Positions 31,242 through 43,387 are shown, counted from the first letter of the stretch. The stretch: DNA of 64,000 bases from Codonopsis lanceolata (GCA_013146195.2 CM028379.1:60833693-60897692); one strand, 5' to 3'. Made by a program: numbers and translations. Notes: generated by a model not told the origin, from the letters alone.

Positions 31242-33247
31242 GAAAACTTGTGGATGGAGTATGGGTAGAGACAAGGGTAGCAAAGGCAAACAAAGGCACA
31301 GAGTTTGGAGTAGCTAAGAGGAGACCCAAACGGTTGCTGATAGGATGAGATTTGTTTCAGAGCTGGTGTGGGGAGCCGATTGATGAGGTAGGTTGTTGTT
31401 TGAAAAACAAACGACTAGAAGGGCAGCGGAAGAGATACTTTAGAGATGAGGGAGAGGCCAGTCTCAACAATGTGATGGCGGCAACCTTCCGAGAACACAT
31501 TGTGTTCCACGATGTAGGGTGGCGAGGTGAGAAGGGATATGCCGTTAGCGGACAGGTAGGCGGCCTAGCCAGTGTCTTGGGTAAATCAGTGTACTCTCCA
31601 CCATTGTCTGAGTAAAGAGTGACAATGGCCGTTTTGAAATATTTTTCATCCAGGGATTTAAAGCGGGGAAAGATAGTGGCTACATCAGACTTGCATTTGA
31701 GAGGGTAGAGCCATATGTAGTGTGTAAAGTGATCAACAAAAATCACATAATACTTGAACCCATTAACAAAATGAAGGGGGGAGGTCCAAACATCAGAGTA
31801 AATAATTTGGAGCGGAGAGGTAGGAAAAATAGTAGATTGAGAGAAAAGAATTTTATGACTTTTATTGCATAAACAATCATTAATTACATTGTGTTTGTTA
31901 AATGCGAGTAGTGTCTAATGTTGAACCAAAACAAGACAGAATCTGATGTTGGATGGGTTTAGATGGATGACCGAGCCGATGATGTCAATCTTGATGAGAG
32001 ACTTTAGAGCCTAGATAGGCAGAGGGGCAAGGAGAGGGGGCTGTGATTGGCTATTCATACACACCATCTTTAGATTTCCCGATCAGCAGTTTGCTCCCTG
32101 ATAATAGATCTTTCACATGAAAAAGAAGATGGAATATAGAGAGAGATTGCCAAGGTCGCTAGTGACATGGTGAGAGGCACCACTGTCAAAAAGCCAGCTC
32201 GGTGTTCCGTTGTCCGTTGCGGACACAAAATGTACCAACGGTTGCCACTTGGAGCCATTGGTCGATTTGGGAGCAATAGGCAGAGGCGTGTTGGCGACTA
32301 GGCTAAAGTTGGGGCAGCGAGCAATAGCGTGCCCTTGTTGACGGCATCCTTAACACTTGCCAAGATATGGGCATTGTTGCCGAGGTTGCGATGGCAGCTG
32401 CCAAGCTTGCGAGGATGGTGGACGAGCTATTGTTCCTCGAAGCAATAGGGTTGACCGAATCAGGATACGAGCTGAGACTGTTTCAAAAGCAGTTCGCGAT
32501 TGATGAGTTTTTCGCGAAGCTCATCAAATGAGATGAAAGTGTCATATCTTTCGACCATATCATCAATGCGGCATTAGTCATCGTCTAAGCCCGCTAAGAT
32601 GATCTCAATGAGATCCTCCTGGTCGAGGGGTTTGCCAAGGGCAGCAAGCTCGTCAGATCGAATCTTGACAGACTGCATGTAGTCTGAGATCGTTTGACTC
32701 CCTTTAAAGGCTCGTTTAAGGGAGTCTTTGATTAGCTTGATATGGCCGTGAGTCGGGCAAGCATAGGTGTGAGCTAGTGTTTCCTGCATTGCGAGTGGTG
32801 GCAGCCTGTTGGATTAAAGGAACTAAGGGAGTTGATAGAAAGCCGACAAGAGCACCAAACATGAGTTTGTCTTGCTAGTTCCAAGGTTGGTATTTGGGGT
32901 TGGGTGTTAGACCAGCCTTTGATATGTCAACATCCTTGGAAAGGGTGGTTGGTGGTGGGCACATGTGTGAGCCATCTACAAATTTTTAGAGGTCATAGCC
33001 AATGAGGATTACCTCGACTTGTTGTTTTCTAAGCAATATAATTGGTGGAGGTGAGTTTGGTGATGTTTTGGTGGGGGATGTTTATGAGTTCGGAGGTTTG
33101 GGTTGGATCGTCGAGGTTTTGAATGGTGCGTGCGTGATTAGCAGCCATATTAGCAAGCTTGTAAGGGAGGCGGTAGTAGTCAATAGATCGTGGCGGCAGA
33201 CAAGTGGTACACGGCTGAGAGGGTTTAGGAGCAAAGCTCTGATACCA
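31242..33247 (-). pseudogene. Duplicated copia gag to integrase segment
   Basis: A direct copy of 28414-30442. The integrase core is better preserved here than in unit 1: IFVDHFTHYIWLYPLKCKSD, then TLYSDNGGEYTDLPK, giving two of the catalytic acidic residues (D in FVDHFT, D in SDNGGEY). The frame then shifts within the HPTSWNTMCSRK segment, where an intact element reads an EHNG-type motif. Gag and zinc-knuckle parts carry further stops. The perfect PBS TGGTATCAGAGC is at 33236-33247 and the LTR at 33248-33492. Confidence 0.88.
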
Positions 33248-33492
33248 TGTTGAAATTCACAATTGGTATGAATAACGGCATAGCCTTTTCCATTAATTGA
33301 ATCACCTATTTATATAGGGAATTACAATTAGAGTTACACTAGAAGTAGGATTACAAGAATTCCTTTATAAGGAAGGAGTTACACTAAAGAAAGAACTATA
33401 GAAGGAAAGGAATTATAAAAGGTAGTTACCTTTAAACAATAATTACAAACAAATATAATAATAAATAAATATTATTATTCTCTAATATCACA
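33248..33492 (-). mobile_element. Duplicated 5' LTR of copia copy 2
   Basis: Matches 30443-30687 across its length; TGTTGAAATTCACAATTGGT at the left and CTCTAATATCACA at the right. Confidence 0.9.
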
Positions 33493-33823
33493 AAACTGTA
33501 TTTCCGTCTCACCTGAAAACAAAACTATAGGTTCATCAATTCGATACTAATAGTTTTTAAAAGATCCAATGATCCTTAATTTGAGCTAGCATTTGTAATT
33601 GAGAAGGCCGAATAGCAAAGAACCCAACACAACGCCTTGGGGGTGGAATTTTGACTTGTAATGGATGGACTGACAATGGTGATTGATGTTTCCGGCCCAA
33701 ATCTTGTCACGAGGAAAGCACGTGTGACCATCACGTGCCAATCAGGAGCCCCACACAAGCAGTGAACATGTCGTGCAAGATGTCTAACGAACAACCTCAC
33801 TCCATCCCCGACTAAGCCCGGCC

Positions 33824-34547
33824 GGATCAAGGCCTTGCCTATCCGACCAGGGGTCATGCCCGAGGGACATTGACAATACTGTGAGGAAGAATAGCTTGCC
33901 TATCCGACCACCGTATTTTTTGTTACTTTTCACATTTAATAATTCTAAGAAATGATGCGAGTGGATATGAAAGTGAAAAAAAATGTGGAAACCAAAGACA
34001 CAACAATAAGGAAGGAGGATATTATTTTTGAGTATATATGTTTTCTGTGAGATCATTTTACGGATCATAATTCTTAAGACGGAATCCACCCTCTCACAAC
34101 TCAATCCACCAACATGGGTCGGGTTCTTGATCATGATCCGCTTTACATAAAATACTTGGAAAGCCGTCGTCTTACCTATGTTTTTGTCATTATTTTGTGT
34201 ATTTTGTAGATACTTCTAATATAGATACCTGAATTTGGTCCAAACTAGATGCAACATACGAACTCGCTTAACGTCTCTTCATTTCAAATAAGACCGATGA
34301 GTTGAGAAGCATTCATATTCAAAGGTATATACTTCATTGTACAACGTAAGTACAAAAAGTATCATAGTAATGCAATAGAACTTACTGATCGATTAGTTGA
34401 AGATATATTTGGTAAAATTAATGCAACTCATTTGGTATTACAATGAGAGAAAGAAGAAAAACAAGAACCCTAAAAGAAAGCTGATTTTTTATCAGCTGTA
34501 TATATAGTAACCTACAAAATTTAAAAGGACATTTAGTTCATAATACA
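33824..34547. other. Intergenic DNA between duplication and PG2
   Basis: No gene seen. A short direct repeat GCCTATCCGACCA occurs at about 33836 and 33897. The right part is the 3' flank of PG2. Confidence 0.4.
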
Positions 34548-35378
34548 CTAATGGCAATAAACATTTGGTGAGGTTTCAGTAAACGTCCCATTAGCGTCGT
34601 TGCAGCTAGCAGAAACATCTAGTCCAGTTATTTGAACGTGGTCCATCGTGATGTCGGAACAAGGTATAATCTCACTACAATTCAAGTTGATTGCTATTGG
34701 CCCCAAGATCCTTCTATATTTCTGTATGTCACAAAGCTCACTGCAACTGCTGATGGCAATGACTATATATCCATATCACAAAAAATTAGTAAAAAAATTT
34801 GTGATGCAATATACAATAGAAATGGAAAGGCTTAAAGGACTTACCGGTTTGTAGCAGGGTTTTTCAACGCAATAGTGTTGATTAATGATAATAGGTTTTT
34901 GGACATTCCTAAGGTTGATGTGCTCAAATAAGATTTCCTTAGCATATCCCGAGCCGCCCTAAAAAATGGAAATCAAAAAATCAAATAAAGGAATGAGACA
35001 TGTTTGAGGTAGATATTAGTTTAGCATAGGAAACAATTAAAGTTGATAACATTACATACATGCACGGTCTTGATTCTCACTCCATTTGTTGTGTCACTAA
35101 TGTTGCAATTTGTCACGCGTACTTGTTCCACAGTTTCATGTTCTCCACGCTCTCCTAGACTTCCAACGCTAAATATGCGTAGAAAAAGCGAGAGAGAGAG
35201 AGTGAGAGAGAGAGAGAGAGAGATTACTGTTAGAGTTAAATCTTGACTTTTGATCAAAATGATTCGACGTTATAATGAACATATATATATAAATTTGGAG
35301 TTGTAAACCTAGCATGCATATAATTATGCCGTAATATATATCTTGGAGTGGTACCTTATACCATGTCCCGGTTCACAA

Positions 35379-35634
35379 TGTTAAGTAACCAACTCATCTA
35401 AAAGCTTAAGTTGTTAGAGAGAGTACCAACAATGTATATCATGCTTTAGATTTTGTGCTTTAACACTCCCCCTCACGTGCATACGTGGAAAGAGATGCAC
35501 TTTATATAGGGTCAATACGTACCCTTTGTAATATTTTTTTTAGGATAAATGCAAGCGGGAAGATTTGAACCCTTGTCCTTGCCAAACCATGAGCTCTGAT
35601 ACCATGTTAAGTAACCAACTCATCTAAAAGCTTA
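35379..35634 (-). mobile_element. TRIM-like miniature retrotransposon
   Basis: The sequence TGTTAAGTAACCAACTCATC occurs at 35379 and again at 35605. Between them are a polypurine tract (35466-35474, minus GAGGGGGAG) and a PBS (minus TGGTATCAGAGCTCATGGTT). With LTRs of about 87 bp and an interior of about 139 bp it has the dimensions of plant TRIM elements. The second LTR is truncated after about 30 bp. Confidence 0.7.
35593..35604 (-). promoter_or_regulatory. Primer-binding site of the TRIM-like element
   Basis: Minus-strand TGGTATCAGAGC, a perfect initiator tRNA-Met complement, immediately following the LTR end. Confidence 0.85.
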
Positions 35635-35636
35635 CA

Positions 35637-37035
35637 ATCAACTATTACATCTTAAGAGTATTTATACTAGGTTAGTGCCCTAAAGGGCTTACAATGTAAA
35701 TGGACCTATATGGGCCTCTATACTATCAATACACCCCCTCAACTCGTACACGAAACTTCTGTGAAGAGTACAAGTTGGAGCAGATATGAAGCTTTGCAGC
35801 AGATGTATTGAAGAAGCTGCAGAAGATATGAAGTAGAGTTTGCTGGTTTGCAACTCAGCAAATTTGAAAATCTTCGAAATTCTTTGCAATTCTTCGGTAT
35901 TCTTTCTTCGACATTCTTCGGTATTCTTCGGAAAGAGCGCAAATAGGTTATCCCAAAAGCTCTCTCCATATTTGCTGAGAAGCCATATAGGAGCCAATCC
36001 CCAAACAACTTTCTCAGATTCAATTGGAAAATTTTGAAAATGAAGAACAACCTATTTATCTCTTAATTTGAGATGTTGTTCAATCTCTCCAATAATTCTA
36101 CAATCGGAAACCTCAATCATAGAAGGATAATTTTGTGAAATCATTTGAGACCTCTGTATGCAATTAAATCCTAACTCGGTAACAATAATATCCAACCGAG
36201 CATCTAGGAACAATTTTCAATGTGCAGAATTGATATTTGACCAAAAATTCTGACTCCACTTTTTTGCTAACTCCTCCAATATATTCCGAGTATGTGGTGT
36301 GCATAACTCGGATCTATTGATCTAATAGAAAAATTTAGAAAGAAAATTGAGAGTTATTGAAGAGATTAGAATTAGAATGAAAAACCTAGGTTTAAATGAC
36401 GGTTTCTGACATGAACGGCAACAATGACGAACATGACGAACACTATTGTGACTGCATTCGAAGTACGTTCTCCATTTCAGAACACAATACCTCCTCGAAG
36501 CTTCCTCCTCTAACGATCTCGAATTGACATCGATCTGTTAGTCGGTGCTGTGAACTCGAAGGTTTATTGGTTGATTTGATGAATTTCATACTCGATTTTT
36601 CATTTTGAAATCGAGAAATCTGTTGTTGAGCTCCTTCTTCTGTAGATTCTTCATATTCCTCAGCCGACTTCGTTGATAAATTGTGAATCAAACGAAATCC
36701 TTGCGTTTGCGTCAACAGTAGATCGAGACTCGGTTAGCGAAGAACGACACCTTCGAATCACACATGTTTTAGCGGAAGCGATTTGTAGATTTGCTCTGAT
36801 ACCATGACAAATTTTGTATTGTGTGTGAAGTATGCCGGACCACCACCATTAATGGTGGTGGCCGGAGGTGAAGATGAGAAGTCTCAGAACAAGAGAGAAG
36901 ATAGAAGAAGTTACTGTAAAATGAGAATTAAATCTGATTTCAACTATAACATCTTAAGAGTATTTATACTAGGTTAGTGCCCTAAAGGGCTTACAATGTA
37001 AATGGACCTATATGGGCCTCTATACTATCAATACA
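35637..37035 (-). mobile_element. Non-autonomous LTR element (truncated left LTR)
   Basis: The right LTR is 36805-37035 (TGACAAATTTTG...CTATCAATACA) with a PBS at 36793-36804. The left LTR (35637-35733) keeps only the part from CATCTTAAGAGTATTTATAC to CTATCAATACA, followed by a polypurine tract (minus GTTGAGGGGG). The interior (about 1.05 kb) has no retroelement frame; it contains a self-repeating TTCTTCGGTATTCTTTCTTC tract near 35886-35930. The shared LTR parts are almost identical, so this element is comparatively young. Confidence 0.75.
36793..36804 (-). promoter_or_regulatory. Primer-binding site of the non-autonomous LTR element
   Basis: Minus-strand TGGTATCAGAGC directly after the LTR end ...TTTGTCA; complementary to initiator tRNA-Met. 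Confidence 0.85.
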
Positions 37036-38939
37036 CAATTCACATCGGTAACATTTATATCAAATGTGCCGCCATTAATAGCCACACAATCATCACCTAT
37101 TCTCGAACCAAGTTCTTTAAGTAGTGAACGACATATAATTTAAACAACACTACAAAGTAAAAATAAAGATCATGTATGAATGAATTTGAATTGAATTACC
37201 AGTTCCGATTGTGGAGTTATGAATATTAACATGAGACATGCCTGCAATGTCAATGCCATCAGTATTGTGGGAGTCCCCGGGTGCTGATATATTAAGATGA
37301 CCGATATCAACATTGTTAGAACGTCGGATCATTATATGTTGCCTTGGGCTATTGAGATGAGTTGTTCCATTTAGCCGGAGACCGTCACAACCGTCGAAGT
37401 GTAAAGCCTGGAAAATATTATCCAGATTATTGGATTACTATTTCTTTCCAAAGTTATATATTGACCGGGAAGGGCATCTAACCATTTTTCTGATACACCA
37501 CCTCCATTGTGTGGGTCATGTGAAACGAGTCTGACACCTAAATATTTGTTAAAGTTGGACAGTATGACTCGATTACCAAGGCAATGGGTCAAGCCCTCTA
37601 AAAAAGATCAGAGTCGAGCGCGGTCCCTGACAAGGAGTGGGCGCGAGTGTGCACATGGGTACAAAAGCTTCTAATTAGGAAATTTCAGGCAGGAACAGAC
37701 AACAAGTTTGGATAAAACAAATTGTAAAATCGGGTTCTTTCTTAGTTTTGCCTCTCATTCTTAAAAGTCATACTCCGTACTTGATCTGATTGTTTTGTTC
37801 AGATTTGTGATTTGATTAACAAGTTTCTTAGAGAAGTAATCTTACCGCCGGGCAAACACACTGTGACGGTGTAGATGCATCCTGCAAAGACCGGTCTTGT
37901 GAGTATAGGATTAATTCTTGAGACATTTAAATAAACAAAATAAATCGTAAAGAAATTTTAGTATAAATATAGACATAAGTATTAAAACCTCACATCATAT
38001 ATTTGTATTTCTAATGCATTAAGTAGTTGTACATTATTGATTACGAGTACTTTTCTGTATTTAACTTACGATCTTTCTGGATTGCCACCAAACTGCTCCT
38101 TGACCATCAAATTGACCGGGTTCTTCTATAGTGATACCTGTTATGTTTGCGAAGTGAAGCCAACTAACGGCGCGACCACAACCAATCCATCCTCTAAGAG
38201 TTTTTGGCGCGACAATATTTCCCAAGACCTGCACAAAGCAAAAACATTAAAAACCATAATTGTTTGGAAACATTATTTGCCTTTTACGGCATTATTCTTT
38301 TTGAACCGTTGAGCAAGAAAGTAAAAAACTAAAATGAAAGCAAAAAATGTACTCCTTGGAAGTCTCTTTCTATATACCTTAATATAAAGTTTTGAAGGTT
38401 TGCATGGGCCATTGAATAGCATGGGGCTCAAAAAGAACGTCTTCCCTGATGGCACAACTAACGTAGAATTTTCTGAATTATCTCGACAGAAAGTATTCCA
38501 AGCTTCATTGAAAGCCTTTAAGATAGATGGATGGATCAGCATATATAAAGTCAAGTATGAAGAAAATTTGTTCTTTAAGAAACTACACAAGGCATATTAA
38601 TAAATGATTGAGGAAATTACATTTGAATCGTCGGCTATTCCATCTCCTTTCGCACCAAAATTTGTAACATCAAATGTTGCCGCTGTGCTCGTGTTTATGC
38701 CAAACGTGCTCAAACATAAAATGAACACAATGAAAACGAGCGGCGCCTGCATTGTACAGATTCATGAGCAAAACTAGAAGGTTTGTAAAGTGATAACATG
38801 AACATAATCTTGTGTGTGTGTGTGTGTGCGTGTAGGAATCATTTGCACCAAGGAAAGCATATCTCACCATTCTATGCTACTGATACAAAGAAGCCACAAT
38901 GCTTGAAATGTGTCTGATTTCTCATTGCTTCTCTCTTCA

Positions 38940-38947
38940 TATATATA
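38940..38947 (-). promoter_or_regulatory. Probable TATA box of PG2
   Basis: TATATATA lies about 190 bp upstream of the PG2 ATG. It abuts the CTCCCTCC end of a MITE-like sequence. Confidence 0.45.
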
Positions 38948-39175
38948 CTCCCTCCATTTCATTTATATTGACTTAATTTATTCTTTTTCTTACATTCTCT
39001 ACGAAGCATATCATAATTTTATTGGTAATCTATGAATAACAAAGTTACTAAAACTAGGTTATAAATGAGGTTAATTAATTAGCAAATTAAGAGAACTAAT
39101 CCAATGTCAAAAGTTGACAAATACGAGACAAGTAAAAGTAAAAACTAATTAAGACAGTCTCTTTGGAGTGGATTA
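38948..39175. mobile_element. Partial Stowaway-like MITE
   Basis: The left end reads TACTCCCTCCATTTCATTTA, the standard Stowaway terminus. The matching right terminus is not clear; a degenerate GTCAAAAGTTGACA...TTGGAGTGG region at 39110-39170 may be its remains. Confidence 0.45.
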
Positions 39176-39788
39176 AATATTTAGTCGAGATCTATTGTGG
39201 ATATCATAGAGAATACCCCTTCCTAATTAATCTACTTGAATAGATACGTTTAGATTATTCTTCTTTTTACACAAATGGTCTTTGAAATATAACATGTGGT
39301 CAACCAAAATCTTAAAAAAAAAAAAACACACACACACAAGACTAAAATTATGATTAGAACGTGTCATATTCCAAGGTTCATTTGTGTAAAGAAAAAATTC
39401 TACATCGCCTGTGGATGAAAATTGAACTCTTTAAAAATCTTTGATAATACTAATCCTTCTTTTTTTTTTTTTACTATTCCAAAATGATTATCTTGTTTAT
39501 AAACTTTTTTTTTAATAAAAACATTTTTACCATTTTACTCTTATTGGTTTTACTACTTTAATAATGGTCTTATATGTACATGAGCTTTAACGAAAACTAG
39601 TTTTACACATGTATGTTAAAGGCAGAAACAAAAATATTTTTTAATTAAATAATATTCAAGCAAAACGAATAAGAAAATCAAGATCAAAAGAATAAATTAA
39701 GAAATGTTTGGAGGCAATTACTTAAATTGAAATACATCATTTTATTGTTAATATTATAGATTTTGAAAATTTTGCTTATACACAACAT
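39176..39788. other. AT-rich DNA, no gene seen
   Basis: Poly-A and poly-T runs and a short (CA) tract at 39325-39338. A Helitron 3' end would be expected near here for the helicase at 39789-43643, but no clear hairpin plus CTRR was found. Confidence 0.4.
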
Positions 39789-40540
39789 TTAATTTATTGT
39801 TTTATTTGTTGACTTTTCATCTTCATCGGATATTAATATCTTCCAGCCACAACAATTTATTACCCTGGAAACTGTGACATACAACTGGCCATGACTGAAT
39901 ACCAGCTTCTTTAAGAAGAGTCCTACATGTGAAATTGATTGACCTTGACTTTTGTTCATTGTTATGGCATAGGATACTACCAATAGAAATTGTCTTCTCT
40001 GGAACTTGAAATACATCCTCACATCTGATGGAGAAATTGACATTCTTGCTATAAACATTTTGTCTCCAACATTGCTTCCATTCAAAAAATTTGCTTCAAC
40101 AACATAATTCTCAAGCTTGGTAATGATTAATCTTGTTTCATTGCATAACCGAGCAACATGGTCAATGTTTCTCAACTATATTACCTAAACACCAACCTTA
40201 AGTGTTAATTCATAGTTGGGCAATCCTGAACACTTTATACTATTTAAAAACTTTGTAAAATGAATGTCTTCAAACAAACTTGTATGTTGTTCCCTGCCCT
40301 ACACATAGAATCTAAACTCAAATAAGTTATTCCTTCTGAGAAACTGTTAGAAACCATGTACTCATTTATGGTGTCAACAACATCAAGCGTTGGGGCAAGT
40401 ATATAGCTCCTCCTTACAAATATTACATGTCATCAAAAGACTCCAAAAATGATGGATATGTACTTTCAACAATTTTTTGGATCAAATTATCTGATGCATT
40501 AACCAAAAGATCATTTGGAACTTCTATTGCTGGAACACCA
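39789..40540 (-). pseudogene. Helitron Rep/helicase, C-terminal helicase part
   Basis: The minus-strand translation gives the Pif1-like helicase C-terminus of Helitron transposases. It includes VPNDLLVNASDNLIQKIVES, YPSFLE, ILAPTLDVVDTINEYM (in another frame), LRNIDHVARLCNETRLIITK, and VSYAITMNKSQGQS (helicase motif V/VI region), then LYVTVSRV. The intact protein unwinds and rolls Helitron DNA. Stops and frameshifts are frequent. The gene is interrupted by a solo LTR at 40541 and resumes at 43388. Confidence 0.85.
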
Positions 40541-43387
40541 GTGTGACGACCCGACCCGGACCCCAATGCGAGATCCCGAGTCGCGCCGTCCAAATAGACA
40601 ATTAAGCAAGCATGCATAGTAGGATCATAAAATTCATGTGGCGCAACATCGCATACAAACAACAACTCGGCTACACTTGGCCGGAAAAACAACCTAATTA
40701 AAACAAGTCTTCGGCGGCGTTACATAGGAACCCAACAACTACTCCTACAATTATTAACACATGCTTATAATATCCTCAACGGCCACAACATGCCGGAGAC
40801 AATAACAACAACAATAAATAACGAGCTTTAGCGGAAGAAAACCGTAGTGAACCATACACATATAAACAGGCTCGACATGTAAGTCGGCTTACCAAAAGAT
40901 TACAAGTATTAAGTAGTTAAGTTACATCAACATCAAAAACAACATAAACCCCAAGCCAAGTCTACATGACTTGCTTCCCATCGTCCTTACCAAAATAAAA
41001 GGTTAACTAATAGATGTCCAAAAGATCAACCTTTAAATTACAAACAACCAAACGTGGATCAAGCGAATCTATCCCGGACCGGCTCCTCGGCTCGGATCTA
41101 AGGAAACAAAACAAACAAATAGGGTAAGTCGAAAGACTTAGTAAGTTACTACAATGCATGATCATGTTATAACATGGCATTTATCACAATTAGGGTTCAC
41201 GTTCATCATATAGCACTTAGCACATTTTCACGTAAGTGCAAGGAAATAAATCATACAAGTAGGATATGATATAGGCACGGCCGTAGCTCTGCAAAATAGT
41301 TTGTTAACCCAATATCGTGACTACGATGCTCGTGACGTTGCATCGATATACCGAACTCCGCCGGCTAATAGCAGCCAGTGACGCACTTATTGATACGGCA
41401 AAGGGGCTACTTCCCCATTGCGGCCTACAATGGAGGGGTGTGTGAGGTCCCAGGTACGGCGATCCATAGCGAGCACGAATCTCTCAATTCGTGAAGGCTA
41501 TACATCGTCCTACCCTGACATAAAAATCAAACCAAATTGTGCCAGCTGGACTTAATGCAATGCTCAAGTAGATGTTTACTCGTAAAGACCAAATAATGAT
41601 CGAATTCGACAAGAGCGAACTCGACCGACCAAGTAGGGTATAATTCTCTACAATAAACCAAGTCAAGGCAATCAATTGCTCATAACCAAATAATCATAAC
41701 GGGTTCAAATGTACATAAATGATCTCAACTAAACATTGAGTAAACTTGACCAAACGTTGTCCAAACTTCATAGGGATTGAAATTAGGGTTTATCAAGTTC
41801 AAATCTTCCCTAGAATCGACTCCGATGAGTCTTTGCTCTAAATTCCCAAATTTAGGGTAATTGAAGCTATGTGCTTCATATCTCAACCTAGTTCATTACT
41901 AAGTTCTTCAAGGTCATAAATTTACCAAGGCATAAGAATATGATACATGTTCATCATAGAGTCCAAAATTGAAGATATAACACATTCAACATACCACATC
42001 TCATGTAAGCTCAATTTAGGCCATTAGCACTTAACAACATTTTCATCAACAATTACCATACATGTTTCTAACATGTTCAAAGTCCTACATAATCAAGATA
42101 CAAGAGTTTTATATACTTTCATAGGCAAGAAACCTTCCTATACATGCTCCTAACAAGCTCAAAATCCCAACATACATGAAGATAGCATAGGAAGCATAAC
42201 ATGTGTCCTCATTGACCTCAACCACCATAGGCTTTGTTTCCTTAGGGTCAATGAGAACTAAAGAAGAAGATGAAGAAGAGAGTAACTTACTAGTTATACA
42301 CCAAAGGAAGAAATGAAGGAAACTATTCGGATGGAAATGCTCCCCTTGATGAGCTCTTCAACTTTAATGAATGGCTCTTGGGCAAAGGATGAATGAATGA
42401 TTGAAGATGATGAAGGAGACCTCAAGGAACCATGGAAGAACTAGAGAGAAGATGGAAATTCGTTTTTGAAAAAGGCTCTCAGCAAATGAAGAGGAAGAGA
42501 GCTGATTTGTGGTTTATATTGGTCAAAATGGTGAGTGGGACAAGTGTCAATCACTTGTGGTCCCTTTTCCAATCAGATTTGTGGCTTAATGACCAACTAA
42601 TGGACCCTTAATCCAACTTAAAAATCTAGTTAGGGATGTTAGGACATAAGTAGGAAGGGTTAGGGAGGTTTAGGATAGGTTTAGGTAGGGGTTGGAAGTG
42701 AACAAATCGTCAAATTCCGAAACAGGAGGAAATCAGCCCGTAGCGACAAAACAAGTGAGGCGGGCGCCTCACCAAGCCATCGGCCGCCTCAACTACGAGC
42801 CTCTCCCAAAGTTCGACCAAACATTACTCTCGGCATTTGAGGCGGGCGCCTCACCAGCTCCCATGCGGCCGCCTCGGCTCCAGAATCTCTAAAACTTGAT
42901 TCAAACTTGATCTAAATGGTCCCAAACTTTTGGGCAACCATTCTAAGGTCTAACCCTACTCAAAAAAGAGTCGGAAACGCACCCGAACAACCCCCGGAAC
43001 AGCTAGAACAAGGCGCGAACCACGCGATTTAATGAACAAGATTAAACTCAAATCAAACATCAATCAAACTAGGATATCTTGGGCATGAAAAAGGTTTGTT
43101 TCAACATGATTAAGACTTGAATATAAAGCCAAGAACTCAACGAACACTTCGTACGTCGAAATAGAAGCAAATACGAGCAACGAGAGGAATCGCTAAGACC
43201 AAATTCAACGCGATCAAACCGGCGATTCAACAAACAAGTTTATATGATTCTAAACATGTTATGGACTTCTAAAATGATCTATGAATGATTATAAGACATT
43301 TATATAACAAGTAAACATGCTCACAATTCAACCAAGAAAGTAAGAAGACAAGCATACAATGCACATGCAAGATTACGGGGCGTTACA
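40541..43387 (-). mobile_element. Ty3/gypsy solo LTR (2,847 bp)
   Basis: The plus-strand ends are TGTGACGACCCGACCCGGAC and GATTACGGGGCGTTACA, flanked by ACCAG (40536-40540) and ACCAA (43388-43392), a 5-bp duplication with one change. On the minus strand it begins TGTAACGCCCCG, the style of Tekay/Del chromovirus LTRs, and the Helitron helicase resumes on the other side. No internal genes are present. A promoter and R-U5 region should lie on the minus strand. A GGCGGGCGCCTCACC direct repeat sits at about 42757 and 42840. Confidence 0.85.

Larger units (their letters stand above)
31023..33823. repeat. Tandem segmental duplication, unit 2 (about 2.80 kb)
   Basis: It starts TGCATGTGCCGCGCCCCGAA and ends GACTAAGCCCGGCC, repeating unit 1 in the same orientation with scattered substitutions and small indels (for example a missing 27-bp stretch near 32380). 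The junction holds about five extra bases (ATAAT). Because it includes part of the LTR that had inserted in copia copy 2, the duplication is younger than both insertions. Confidence 0.93.
35379..37033 (-). mobile_element. Composite TRIM/LTR insertion in PG2 exon 6
   Basis: The insertion lies between CCCGGTTCACAA (left) and CACAATTCACATC (right), so both junctions share CACAA of the PG2 exon. Left part: a miniature LTR of 87 bp (35379-35465), a polypurine tract (CTCCCCCTC, 35466-35474), a short interior and a PBS (35593-35604), then the start of a second copy of the same LTR. It then changes abruptly into the LTR of a different element, whose interior (35744-36792) and right LTR (36805-37035) follow. 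Neither part codes for retroelement proteins. The structure suggests two non-autonomous elements joined by recombination or nested insertion. Confidence 0.8.
34548..38752 (-). pseudogene. Polygalacturonase (GH28) PG2, nine exons, disrupted
   Basis: Minus-strand exons: 38752-38621 (signal peptide MQAPLVFIVFILCLSTFG, then FDVTNFGAKGDGIADDS), 38515-38378, 38228-38070, 37881-37846, 37407-37200 (NTDGIDIAG), 37096-35355 (GDDCVAI and PGHGIS, split by a retroelement), 35168-35060 (VRIKT), 34958-34845 (GGSGYAKEI), 34762-34548. All introns are GT-AG and phases agree. The four GH28 signatures (NTD, DD, GHG, RIK) are all present, so the ancestral protein was a secreted pectin hydrolase of about 400 residues. 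It is broken by 1.66 kb of retroelement DNA within exon 6 and by a frameshift near 34703 in the last exon, after which the frame ends in a stop; the old C-terminus (FTETSPNVYCH) is in another frame. A TATATATA box lies at 38940-38947. It is a paralogue of PG1, in the same orientation 21 kb away. Confidence 0.92.

Noticed and set aside
33576..33857. 94-residue minus-strand frame near the duplication end
   Set aside because: Part of the frame is present in both duplication units, but it has no recognisable domain and no start or splice context. Left as unassigned flank.
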